From Tetrahymena elliotti 4EA (Eukaryota; Ciliophora; Oligohymenophorea; Hymenostomatida; Tetrahymenidae): a stretch of DNA of 64,000 bases. The stretch spans positions 363,890-427,889 of the forward strand of contig JH720339.1 of NCBI GenBank assembly GCA_000231825.2. Direction: 5' to 3'. Below, piece by piece: positions 12,824 through 24,000 of the stretch (position 1 is the first letter of the stretch; every line of letters begins with the position of its first letter). The translations under genes and the position numbers were made by a program. A model generated the notes under the pieces. The model saw only the letters and a program-made list of their open reading frames with translations. It was not told the origin of the DNA and did no database searches.

Positions 12824-13427
12824 ATGTCTGGAAACGACACTATTTCACCCATAGGTAGATTAAAATATTTTGATTCCTGCTATTATTTTGAAAAATCTAC
12901 TAAATAATTCAAATATAATTGTTATCTTAATAGAATTAATTGATAAATGTGTAGGACATAAAATATGGATTTTAATGAAAAATGATAAGGAATTATTGGG
13001 AACACTAAGAGGGTTTGATGATTTTTTCAGTAAATTTAGATAAATTAAATGTTATTTTGTATAATTATTTTTTGTTAAAAAAAATAGACATGGTTTTAGA
13101 TGATGTGAGTGAATTGTAAAATATTGTTTGATTTATAGATTTTTTAGCTTTATATGAGAAAGATTTAGATTAATACAGAAGAATTTATCATATTTAATAT
13201 TATTATATTTGAAAATAGTTAATATGTTGATGGTGTTAAAAAGGAAATTAAAACAGACTCCATTTTGCTTAACGGCGCATATATTACATTAGTAACTTTA
13301 TTATTTTTTACCTATTAAGATCGATCATATTGTTTTTAATTTAAATTATACAAGAATTTAAATTAATTTGTTTAATTAATTTTTGCATTTAATAATTAAG
13401 CTTATTCCAGGAGGAGAACCACTATGA
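12824..13427 (+). CDS. LSM5: U6 snRNA-associated Sm-like protein LSm5
   Basis: Five exons (12824-12854, 12934-13029, 13088-13115, 13219-13291, 13401-13427) give an 84-residue protein, close to the usual about 90. The Sm1 motif reads [20 protein letters not shown] with [20 protein letters not shown], nearly identical to LSm5 of other eukaryotes. The Sm2 motif is [18 protein letters not shown], with the ING-type turn replaced by LNG, as is typical of LSm5. It is a ring subunit of LSm1-7 (cytoplasmic mRNA decay) and LSm2-8 (U6 snRNP). Introns take up more than half of the gene. The start is fixed by family length. The PanK-like gene follows on the same strand. Confidence 0.97.
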
Positions 13428-14006
13428 AAGAAATAGGATATGTATTTTATAATAAAATAATTTGTAAAAGAATTAAAATTACTCAGATACTTAGCAAGTG
13501 ATTACTATTAATGAATAGATTATTAATTCAGTATTATTATTGTTTTTATGTACTGGAAAGTATTAAATATATATTCGTTTGTCATAATAGGAGCGGATAG
13601 CTCTTTTAATTAGCAAAAAAATTAAGAAATACGTAAATTAGAAATATTTTAATTTAGAAAATGTTGGCATAAAAGATAAATCGAATATAAGGAGGGGATA
13701 TTATAATGTTTTGTGAATTTATTCTTTTTTACTCTAAATAGTGTAAAGTTCTATATTAATCTGAATTACAAACAAAAAACATCATAAAATTTAAGTATCA
13801 GGAGACTAATTACGCATTTAGTACTATAAGTATCTCAAAATTGTTTAAGAGAATAATAAAGACATCAAATTACCATTTAATGTACTGCATATTAATCAAT
13901 TAAAGTATTAATCAACTTTTTAAAGAAAAATTAAGAAGCATTCTAAACAACAAAAATTAATCTAAATTAAATATTATTTGTATCTAAGATATTCATTCTA
14001 AATAAA
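13428..14006. other. intergenic, LSM5 3' end to PanK-like start
   Basis: 579 bp. Stretches with open frames exist (for example 13740-13910), but the PanK-fold protein downstream aligns from its own ATG at 14007, so no extra upstream exon is needed. No RNA gene seen. Confidence 0.5.
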
Positions 14007-15407
14007 ATGGGAAATAGGTTTTCTTTTGAGAGCGATAGTGATATTATCAAGCTAGTTTTGAAGGTAGATAGCAATTTTCCAAGCACCTTGTTATAAAAAG
14101 TAGAGAATCTCCCTTCATTTTAGAGCAAACTATAGCTTCAAGATGAAACAATCTACTTCTTTTAGGATAATTTTAAAATGTTTCTTCAAGTAATATTGCA
14201 TTGAAATTATTTTCATAAATCAATATTTTACTTGCTAAATAAAAGAGAGACCAATCAGATATGATATAAATTAGAAAGGACATTTATGAACTAGATAGAT
14301 AAAATAATAAAGCAGAAAAATTAAATGAGCTAAACCTCTCAGGTTACAGAACTGGTGCTCATAATCAAGAATTAACTAATTATATATAAAGGTTGTTTAA
14401 TGGAGAGAAAGTAGAGCTTAAAACTAAGAGAATTGTACTTAGTCTTATTGAAGGGCTTACAGTTCTTATGAAGCATGAAACACCATTCTATCACTTTAAA
14501 ACAATAATCCCTCTCACTTAGTTAGAAAAATTCAACTATGGTAAATTTTCATAATTTTTTGTTAATTATTTACTAACGTATTAATCGATCTTAACTAAAC
14601 TAGAATTAATTATTTTTTAAAATTATATAAATACAGAGGTCAATATGGAGAAAGAATATGTTAATGCATAAAGCAAAGGCTTTCCTTTCATTCTAGTTAA
14701 AATCAGAAGTGGAATAAGTTTTTATAAAGTAAATTACTAGCATGATTTAAATATGGATATTTAGCTCATTAATTTTTATCTTTTAATTAAAAGGTGACTG
14801 GACCTGGTGAGTACAAAAGAATTACTGGTAGTATCATGGGAGAAAGTTTTGTTGAAAGTGTTATGCTTAAGCTAACTAATTATAAAGACATTAATGAAGG
14901 CTTTAAGGTGGCCTTTTAATAAGGAGATAATAGAAATTGTGATATGACTGTTGAAGATATTTATGGATCTAGTTGCACTAATTTAGGTATTCAAAAAATA
15001 CAAAACAAACATGTTTATAAAAGATATTTTTAAAAAAGGTATTCCTAAAGATATTTTAGCCAGCAGCTTTGGTAAATGTAGTCGTGAAGGACCAATAAGT
15101 AAATATAATGAAATAGATATAATGAAGAGCTTGCTTATTGCTATCACTATTAACACAGGATAGTTGATTGGTTTATATTCATAATTAGAAAAAATAAATA
15201 ATATTGTAGTCTCATCATGGAAAATAAAATCAGAAGAATTTAACTTTATCTTACAAGTAATTTCAATTTTACAAAACTTTAAATTTAAATAATTTATTTG
15301 CCTTTTTTAATTAATAGAGTACTGCAGCATTTTATTCAAAGAATGAATGTGTAGTTGATTTCATTAAAGACTCTGATTACTTGTCATGTATAGGAGATTT
15401 AATGTGA
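14007..15407 (+). CDS. type II pantothenate-kinase-fold protein with altered active-site motifs (probable pseudokinase)
   Basis: Six exons (14007-14189, 14246-14540, 14637-14728, 14794-14986, 15039-15256, 15318-15407) join in frame to 356 residues, the length of a PanK domain. Family landmarks in order: SLIEGLTVLMKHETPFYHF, FPFILVKIRSGISFYK, GEYKRITGSIMGES, VEDIYG, ASSFGK, ITINTG and a final DYLSCIGDLM. The nucleotide and phosphate motifs are changed: the DIGGTLVK loop aligns to SDSDIIK, the TGGGAYKF loop to GYRTGAHNQ, NxGSG to KIRSG, and LGGGT to MGES. Active type II kinases phosphorylate pantothenate, the first step of CoA synthesis. This copy probably does not bind ATP normally. The frame is intact with five spliced introns, so a pseudoenzyme is likelier than a pseudogene. 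Confidence 0.82.
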
Positions 15408-16061
15408 AAACCTTTTCACTTACTAGATAATTTACAAGATCTAAAATTACAATAAAAATTTATCATATAAATTAAAATCAACCAAAAACAATTCTAAATA
15501 ACTATTTTATTTCAATTCTAATAATATACTAATCTACTTTTGTAATGTAAACTTTCTTTCTGCATCTCTCATTCATTTACTTGTTTGTTTGCTTGTTTTG
15601 AGTCCTTAATATTCTTTTGAGCTAAATAAAAGTTTTTCTATTTTTCTTTTATTAAAAAATTCAATGCTTTTAATGACTAATTTAATATATTTATTTCTTT
15701 ATCATTCATTAATTTATAATTTCAAAATCTTTAATTTTCTTAAATTTTATTTAACTTTTTCTTACAAATTCAAGTGAAATAATTTATTTGATCTTCTTTT
15801 AATTTGTAAATAAAATACGAAATATTTAATTTTTGCATTAAAATAGTTTATATTTGTAATAAAACTCTTTTATATCTATTTAGAAAGGGACACTTAATTG
15901 AAAATAAATATTTTCTAGGAAATACAATGTGTAAGTAGAATAAATATATAAATAATAATTACTAAGTATTTTAAATCTGATAAAATAAATCTAGATTTTA
16001 ATACAAGTTTTGTTTATATTTTGTTTTGTGGCTTTCTGAAAATGTTTTAGAATTTATAATA
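15408..16061. other. AT-rich region between convergent genes
   Basis: 3' flanks of the PanK-like gene (+) and the XRCC4-like gene (-). No other signal seen. Confidence 0.6.
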
Positions 16062-16821
16062 TCAATCATCTTCAATAGATCCAATTTTAGCTCCTAAGAC
16101 TTTTCTTTTACGTCTTTAAGGATTTATAATACATGTGTTAGGTTTAACTTTTTTAGTAGACTAAATTACATCTAAATTACTTTGACCTTCTAAGTTAACT
16201 AAGTTATTATTACATTTAATGAGGAACCCTTCTTTAATTTAATTATTAATGTTTTCTAATTGTGCTTTTAAATCTTGATTTTCTTAGATTGTTTCTTCTC
16301 GCTCTTTATTATATGAATTATATAAATCTAAAGTAAATACTTTGAGGAGATTATAGGAAATTGTAGGATTATCATCTCTTTTAAAAGGTTTACCTTGAAG
16401 AATAATTTAAAAATATTTAATTTTTAAATTAAATTTTTGATTTTTAAATATAAAACATACCTATTTAAAAGCGAGCATTAATAACTATCCCTGAGAACTA
16501 GAATTCAATAATGATATCCATATCATAATCGGGTTTTAATTCTATTTCAAAGCTCTTTTTTTATAGCATTTCTTTCATTACCTTAAAGAATTCAGTATAG
16601 CTTCCAGTTAATTTCATTTAATCTTTGATTTACTTAATCTTTCTCTCATTAAAATCGCCAAGCCAAAATTTATCTGAGCTGTCTGCAAGCATGATGTTCA
16701 GAGATTTCGAATTTTAAATTGAAATGGCTTTTATTAGTAGTAAAAATGTCAATTTATCCTATTTTATTTTTAAGTTAGTTCCATCAATAAATCCAATTCC
16801 TTCAACAAAGTCTTCACTCAT
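16062..16821 (-). CDS. XRCC4-like protein (NHEJ ligase IV cofactor candidate), 230 aa
   Basis: Two exons (16821-16461 and 16393-16062) sum to 231 codons including TGA. Residues 1-120 form a probable beta-rich head with FWLGDFNERKIKQIKDQMKL, which has the W-x-G...E/I spacing of XRCC4 heads (WTGTVSESEI in the human protein). A FEIELKPDYDMDIIIEFQFS strand pair follows. A long helix runs from about residue 125 (SYNLLKVFTLDLYNSYNKER, then EETIQENQDLKAQLENINNQ), as in the XRCC4 dimerising stalk. The C-terminus is basic then acidic (NPQRRKRKVLGAKIGSIEDD), resembling a nuclear signal. XRCC4 with ligase IV seals double-strand breaks; in ciliates such proteins also serve programmed DNA elimination. XLF, PAXX or SAS-6 share this fold, so the assignment is tentative. 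Confidence 0.55.
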
Positions 16822-18221
16822 CGCAAAAATTTATTTTTTTTATCAATTTTTTTTTTTGAAATAAACACAATTTTTTTACAAATATTATAAAATTGAATCC
16901 TGATCAATGAAAGTTAAGTTAATATAAATTAAAAAATAGCGGTATTAAAAAATCAAATCAAAATTAATCAAAATTTTAACTTTTACTTAGTAGTTTCCAA
17001 AATATTGAAAAAATTAAAATAATAAAATGACACAATATATAATATATAGAATGTTTGATAAACAATTTTATTTTAATTCATCAACTATTTATCTTTTTTT
17101 TTATTTTCAAAAAAATAAAAATTCTCACTTTAAGAAAACAAATTTGGCATGACTAAAGTATATTATTAAAATATCACTATTGTAATATGAAATTAAAAAA
17201 AGGTAATAAATTAATATTTTTTTTTCTAGATTTATAAGATCATAAAAAATTATTCGAAAAAAAAGAATTTCTTTTTTAAAATAAAAAATACAATTTTTAA
17301 ATAGATTTATATGCCTTCAAAGTAATAATTTATTTTTAATAAAAAAATGAATTCCTTAAGTTCTAGTAAAATATCAATGTTCTAATAAACATTTTAAATT
17401 AGAAAGTATTTAAAATTGATTCAGATTATAAATTCTAATTATTTTTATTATTTAAACGTAAAAAATGGATTTGAATGTAAAAGAATTTAGAAATAAAAGA
17501 AGAGTGTTTGATTAATACCAATCAATATAAAGTATTTTTAATGAACTAAATCAAATTATGAGTTTAGAAATAAAATAATATCAGAAATAATAAATTCTTT
17601 TTGATCAATTTAAATAGAGTTAATAAATAATAATGAAGCAAATCATTTCAGTCTTGTAAAAGTTAAGTAAATTAATTCAATAATAATTGGTAGATAAAAA
17701 ATCTAATTAGGAAATTGTAATATTTGAATAAACATTTTAATTTTAATAATGTTTAGAATTTATTTGATGATAATAAATAAATTTGAATTATTTTTATTAT
17801 TTAAAAATAATAAAATGGATAAAAAACAGAATTTAGAGATGAAAGTGAGAGGTTTAATTATGATCAAAATAAAGTATTTTTAGTCAAATAAATTAATTAT
17901 CAGTTTGAAAATAAAATAATATTAGAAATAATAAAGTCTTGTTTGTCAAATAAAATAGAGTAAATAAATGATAATGAAAGCAAATAAATGAATTTGGTTT
18001 GCAAAAAGGATAATGATAATAGAAATATGTTTGAACCTTTAATTTTAGAAAGGATAAGAATGTTAATAAAAAATAAAGTGCAAATTATTTTTGTTTTTTG
18101 GGGTAAAATATAGTTCCCACAGCTCAGAGTGAATATTTGAAAAGGAGACTATTAATATTTTTCAGAAGACTAAAAAAAATAAAGATATATTAATATAAAG
18201 AAAAAACAAAAATCACTACAA
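16822..18221. other. AT-rich intergenic region with a diverged duplication
   Basis: 1.4 kb between the XRCC4-like gene (-) and eS25 (+), holding both promoters. It contains two related segments (see the repeat entry). A relatively GC-richer patch at about 18098-18140 (a GGGG run and a CCCACAGCTCAGAG stretch), roughly 100 bp before the eS25 start, may be promoter DNA. Confidence 0.5.
17465..17995 (+). repeat. diverged direct duplication (two copies about 180 bp)
   Basis: Segments 17465-17650 and about 17815-17995 share ordered blocks: AAAATGGAT, GAATTTAGA, ATAAAGTATTTTTA, AGAAATAATAAA and AATGAAGCAAAT-like stretches. Small insertions and substitutions shift the frame between them. Copy 1 is open for 100 codons (TAA/TAG read as Gln, TGA at about 17766) and glutamine-rich; copy 2 is not open in the same frame. 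I treat it as old noncoding duplication, judged by eye. Confidence 0.5.
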
Positions 18222-19746
18222 ATGGTAAATTTATACTTCTTGTAAAAATCCTTTTTTATTCTTAACTTTTTTCCTTAATCTTAAAGGGTAAACAACCTGC
18301 TGCTGGTCAAAAGAAGACAAAGGAAGCTATTGCTAAGGCCGCTTAAGCCAAGAAGGGTGGTAAGAAGGTAAAAAATTAGCTCATACTTTATTTTGGATGA
18401 TGCAGATTGCCATAAATTTATTATCATAGCTTGATTGATGATGTCAACATTTGGCATCAATTTTAGTAGGATAGCAATTCAACTCTTCAAGCAATGTTCA
18501 TAAAAATGGAATTTATGCATACATTTTACAAATTACTCAAATATGGATTATTCTAAAACATTTTTTTCTTAACTCTTCAATAGAAATGGACCAAGGGTAA
18601 AGCTAAAGATAAAGTTAACCACGCTGTCTTCATCGAAAAGAAGAACTTCGATAGTATGATTAACAATCCTGGCAAGGTCGGAAAGGTCTTAACCGTCTCT
18701 ACCGTCGTTGAAAAGCTTAAAGTTAATGGGTAAATAATTTTTCTAACTTCATAAACTAAACAATAAATAAATCAATCAATCATTTTTTTCTGGGTTCTTT
18801 GAAAAATACTGTTTAATTTTCGAATTCGTCAACCATCACACAAGTTTCTATCTTCTCTTAGTTGAGAAACTTTAGTCGTCTCTTAACTGTAAGATGAGTT
18901 TCTGTGCTTATTTTTAATAGGGTATTTAGTTAAAGATGTTAAATAAAGCAGCAAAAATAATTTTCTAATAGAATAGATAATAAATGTAAGGAATATATCT
19001 TTCTTTCCTCAAAAATATGCCATACTTGTATATTAATTTCAATTATGAAGAAAAAAACTTTAAGCTGTGTAGCAATTTAAATTAAGGTAATAAAATTAGT
19101 TTAAACACTTCATGAGTAAAAAAGTGGCTAGCTAGCTAACTAGCTCCTCTCTAATAATTGTAAACTTAATATTCAGGAAATCAAAAAAAAATAAGCAAAT
19201 GAAATTTATTTCATTCATTTTTTTGACATATTTTGAAGAAATAAACAGAAGTTTGTTTAGTGCAAGCAAGTAGAATAAATAACTACCAATAAATATACCA
19301 AAGTACATTTGATAGTACTCCCTTCTCTCATAAGATATTTAATATCTGATACTAAGTTAAATAATTATTTTTAAACATACCCTAAAATTTGTCTTACATG
19401 AGGTGATTACATACAGACTTGCTTATATTAAAGATGAATTTGTTTGTGATGGTTGTTGAAAAAGAGAAAAAAATGGTTAGAAAGAAATGATTTAATTTTG
19501 AATGAATATGCGCAGGAGTTTCCTTTTATTAATTTAATTTTTTAATAAAAATAAAGTTCTCTCGCTAGATAATTTATGAGAACTATGGCTGACAGAAAGC
19601 TCGTCGAAAAGGTCGCTAAGAACGGAAACCAATGGGTCTACTCCGTTATTGGTGGTGTTAAGGAAGAAAAGGCTGCTGCCCCCGCTGCTGGTGGTAAGAA
19701 GCAATAAGGCAACAAGAAGGGCTAATAAGAAGAAACCCAAGCTTGA
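18222..19746 (+). CDS. RPS25: 40S ribosomal protein eS25
   Basis: Four exons (18222-18224, 18287-18367, 18584-18729, 19557-19746) encode 139 residues. Exon 1 carries only the start codon, followed at once by the donor GTAAAT. The protein begins GKQPAAGQKKTKEAIAKAAQ with a lysine-rich tail region, then KKWTKGKAKDKVNHAVFIEK and VSTVVEKLKVNGSLARQFMR. The winged-helix core ends NGNQWVYSVIGG, as in eS25 of other eukaryotes. A Q/E/K-rich tail follows (GGKKQQGNKKGQQEETQA). eS25 sits on the 40S head near the E site and supports IRES-dependent initiation. C-rich codon choice (CTC, GTC, ACC, TAC) marks it as highly expressed relative to its neighbours. Intron 3 is 827 bp. Confidence 0.98.
18730..19556 (+). 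other. long third intron of eS25 with hairpin-forming, less AT-rich segments
   Basis: The 827-bp intron is far larger than the other two. A less AT-rich block at about 18790-18915 contains an exact inverted repeat (AAGTTTCT at 18842-18849, AGAAACTT at 18865-18872). A palindromic run of CTAG units lies at 19126-19147. Ribosomal protein introns often host snoRNAs, but I could not find clean box C/D or H/ACA elements. Confidence 0.4.
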
Positions 19747-21004
19747 TAATAATAAACATATATACATAATTACTTTTAAAAATTTAATATAAAATGACTG
19801 TTTTATATGTTTGATTGTTACTTATTATCAATCTATTTAAATTATATTTGAGAATAATACATCAAACTACTAATTCATCTTCGTATTTCTTTTTTCATTG
19901 ATAATTTCAAGTTAAAATATTTGCTTTATATGCTTTTCATCTATCAATTAGTCAATCAATCGATCAATCACTGATTGATACACTAACTTTATGCACAAAA
20001 AGTAAAGAAAGATATTTATCTTTAATTCTTAGGCAATTAATTTATCATAAAAATAAGGATGAGTTTGATTTCACTTTATTTTATCTTTATAAATATTAAA
20101 GAAACAAATTCCTTAAAATTTTCTTTTTTTCTTTATTTTATTGATAAATTTAACCTCTATTAATTTCGTAAACAACAAGCAAAAAGCTTGGCATATAATT
20201 TACATTGCTTTAAATACTCAAATATAAAATTCAATCTTAAATATCTTTCAACTATTATTTAATTTACTTAGATAATCATTTTAATAAATAACTTACAATT
20301 AAATAAAATATTTTATCAGTTATCTTCATTTCTTGAATAAATTATTTAATTTAAAGCTTAACTTAATTATTTTAATTGCAGACTCAAAAACTTGATTATG
20401 GATTATGAGTTTATCTTTTCAATTAAATTTTAAATTAAAAAATTAAAAAAAAGCTAATTAAAATAAAAAAAATCTTTTAACTTAATAGATGAGAAAATAA
20501 TTGTTTTTAAAAACAATAATTTTAAACTTTAAATTATTTAATCATTTATAATAAGAAAACATTTTTTTACATATGTAAGAAAGAATATATAAAACAAAAT
20601 AAAATGATTAAAATAATTTAAGATAGAGTGAAAGATATTTAATAAAACAAAATAAAATGATTAAAATAATTTAAGATAGAGTGAAAGATATTTAATTTAA
20701 ATAGCATTAAATTCATTTAAAATATATTTATTTAAAAAAACTCTTTTGTTTGTTTTTTAATAAAAATTTATTTTTGCCATATTTCAAAGTTTTAATAAAA
20801 AATAATTGGATTGAGCTTATGAACATGCACATATTTTTAAAATTAAATTTTTACTTTTCTTTAAGCTAAAGCTCAACAACAAAGAAATAGATTCTACTAA
20901 TTTTAAATTTAGTGAGTGAAGGATAATGATATAAAAATAAATGACAGGAAACAATATAATAAAATATTGATTTTAGTTGGTTGGTTAAAAGCAAATTAAT
21001 TATT
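19747..21004. other. AT-rich region between convergent genes
   Basis: It holds the 3' flanks of eS25 and the K+ channel gene, and one exact tandem repeat listed separately. No gene seen. Confidence 0.6.
20589..20694. repeat. perfect tandem duplication, 53 bp x 2
   Basis: Copy 1 (20589-20641) and copy 2 (20642-20694) are identical, each starting ATAAAACAAAATAAAATG and ending GAAAGATATTTA. Perfect identity in noncoding AT-rich DNA suggests a recent slippage-type duplication. Confidence 0.95.
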
Positions 21005-24000
21005 TCAAATTTAAAATTAAGCAAGTTTTTCTAAATCTTAAAGTTTTTTAGACTGCCTTTTTTTAGGTGAAGTGAATATTATTGTTTTGTGAGTTTTCTT
21101 TCTTGGTTTAATCTCATACTTTCTTTTATTCACTCTTCGCAATACATTATTGCAGTTATAGTAAGGGAAATACTTTTCAAATACTTTAACTTTATCAAAG
21201 TCATAAAAAAATAGATCTTAGAGTATTAAATTGCCTTCAATAATATCAGGAGCAGATTCATAGAAACCTACTTGTAAATTACTTGGCTTATTTGAGTTTT
21301 GTATTATTTCTGAATTTTTTCTCTAGCTCTTGACCCTGCTTTGAAGGGATCTCTATTAGCTTAACTGTTTAGAATTTCTTTTTGAAGGAGGATAAAAAGA
21401 ATCACCTCTTTCTCTTCTGAAGCTTAAATTTCTTGAAGATGCTTAATTTACTTGGTTTACGTTGACTTGAGGTGGAGCATCATTCAAAGGTACAACATCT
21501 ATATTCTGAGATGCTTTTTTTGCAAACAAGCTTACTTTCTGCTAAGATGTGATTTGCTAAGTGGAAAATACTTACTGAGCAGATGTATTTACATTCAAGT
21601 TAGTTTCTTTGCTTGAAGAAGTAGTAATTTATATCTACACTTATTGCAGTTATTAAGGCTAAAGCTATTATAATGAAGAGGAATATGAAGAAGAGCCAAT
21701 CATATTATCTCCAGATTCATTTTATATTGCTAAGTAATGTTCATCTTCTAATTTTTTATTTTAAACATTATCACTCTCTTCTTCATCTTCAATGAAATGA
21801 TGGTCATCATGTACCATAGTTTCATATCCATCATAAATATTATATTCTTCCATTTCAGCCTCCATGTCACCTCCATCCATTATTTTAACTGTAGGCATTT
21901 TATTGTAAAAAAATCTATCAGAACGATCCTAAAAATTTTATTCGTTTTCTCTTAATTCAGGTATGATCATACAAACTAAAGACATTCTGTATTATTTCAA
22001 CTTTTATCTTATTAGCTCATTATGTATTAAGCAGTTTATTTATTTTCCTCTTCTTTAGCTTGAATGTTGCTTTCTTACTTAAGGCTCTCCCCCACTATTA
22101 TATTTATGCAAAAATATGCCTCTCTATATGTTAAGTGAAATGAGAGGACAATTTTTTATAATGTGGTCATATTTTTAGCATGAAGCACATTTGGTATCTA
22201 AAGTGTTACTATTAAAAATAATGTCGTCTCTTATCTCACAGTAACGCTCGTAGTCTTTAGGGTAAGTTTAGAGTATTTTTTTAAAATCATCCATTTCAAA
22301 GAAGACTACAGTGCAATTTGAATTTTTCTCACATTTTGCACTGTTAGATCTCTAAGAACCAATAAAAGCACTTCTGAGACCTATTTCATCTCCTTTTAAT
22401 ATTTAAAATAATTAATTTTAGTGATTCAAATTAGGAATTATAATCGTGGGGTTACTTTTCAAAATGCCTGAAAAAGTTATTTAATTAAAATTAAAAATAA
22501 TAAATCCATTAAGAGAGAAAAAAATTTAATTAAAGATTATAGAAAATCCCTACCTTCTTATGAAATTTAATCTATAGGAGATGTTTAAGAGTCTTTACCT
22601 TCAAATACGATATCAATTTTTCCACTCACTAAAAAGTAAACTAAAGACTCACTATTCCCTTTACGAAAAAGATACTCATTAGGTGCTAGATTTTTTTCTT
22701 TCATGCAATTCGATAAAGCTTTTAGAACATTTTCACTAAAATTAAGTTTCATAATCTTATTTTAGAGTAGATACCTCCCATAGTACTTGATGCATATTTC
22801 CTCAACTAGCGTTGATGGAATATCTTAAAATAAAATTTGTGGGTTTTGGTCTTTCTTTTTCTGATACTGAAATGCATATTCCAAATAATTTAATACCTTT
22901 TATGATTTTATTAAAAATTTACAAATAAGTAACAAAAATTTAACTAGGTATCACTTAAATAATACAGAAAAATTTAAAATACCTTTATTTTTGTGTTTGA
23001 ATCTATTTTACGATCATCCATAAATGAGTTTATTTCTTGCTTTCTTTTTGAGAATTACTCTTATTTCTAAGCTTGCTGATTATAAAGCTAGCCAATAGTA
23101 TTTACAACGTAACCAAAGATAGCTGAAGATAATAAAGTCATAAAAATTACATAAATTCTTTCATAATTTGTTACAGGAACAACATCTCCATAACCAACAG
23201 TCATCATAGTAATAAAAGCAAAATAAATACATATTAAATATCTGCTTGCCCAAGGCGAATCTTACATATGCTATGCTGCAATCCAGCTTTTGTTTGAAAT
23301 ACTTTCTTCTATTTCTACTCTTGCTACATAATGAAAAGTGCAGCCTGCAATTTAAGCTATCAAGCACATCTTAAATACTAAATTAACCAAAGTAAACGTT
23401 ATAGGAAATTTACGAATAATTTAAAAATGATTATCAGCTCTTTTAATAATGTTATTGATTTCAAAAAACTTTAGGAAAGCAACATATTAAAACATTTATA
23501 AATTCATTGAGAAAAAAACTATCAAGTCAATAATCAAATAAAACTTAATAAAATTTAATAAAATTAATTTCCGACTAGTTATCATCCTCCCTTTAAAGTA
23601 GTAGCTTTTATTTAAAGTAAGGAAAAAGTTCACTACGAAAATTATAAAAACCACAAGTTCAAATAAATCAAATGAAACCATAAAACTCAGCTAAATGGGC
23701 ACTATAAACAGATATCCCAACAAAGCAATCCCATATATTAAATCACAGATAACACAAAATCTAGACTCTGGATTCAAAGGTTCCACAGAATCAAATTTTT
23801 CTTTAAGATTTAAAAGAAAAACAGTTAAAAATTAAACAATCTTTTTCTATTAACTAATAATCTCATCATTTACTTTCTTTTCTACATAAAAAGCAGATTT
23901 ATCGTTTATTATATCATAATGTTTCTTTGTTAACTGCTTTAAATTATATTTGTTAGACATTGATTTTATTTTGTTCATGAATTTCCTAGTTAATTATGAT

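Noticed and set aside
13740..13910. Upstream exon of the PanK-like gene
   Set aside because: The protein from ATG 14007 already spans the whole PanK domain with six in-frame exons, and no splice pair joins the upstream patch.
17465..17768. 100-codon Gln-rich ORF as a gene
   Set aside because: With TGA as the only stop, open runs of this size arise by chance in AT-rich DNA; no domain, and the related copy downstream is not open in frame.
18369..18583. Box C/D snoRNA in the second intron of eS25 (TGATGATG stretches)
   Set aside because: C-box-like TGATGA occurs, but no CTGA D box or terminal stem was found at a sensible distance.
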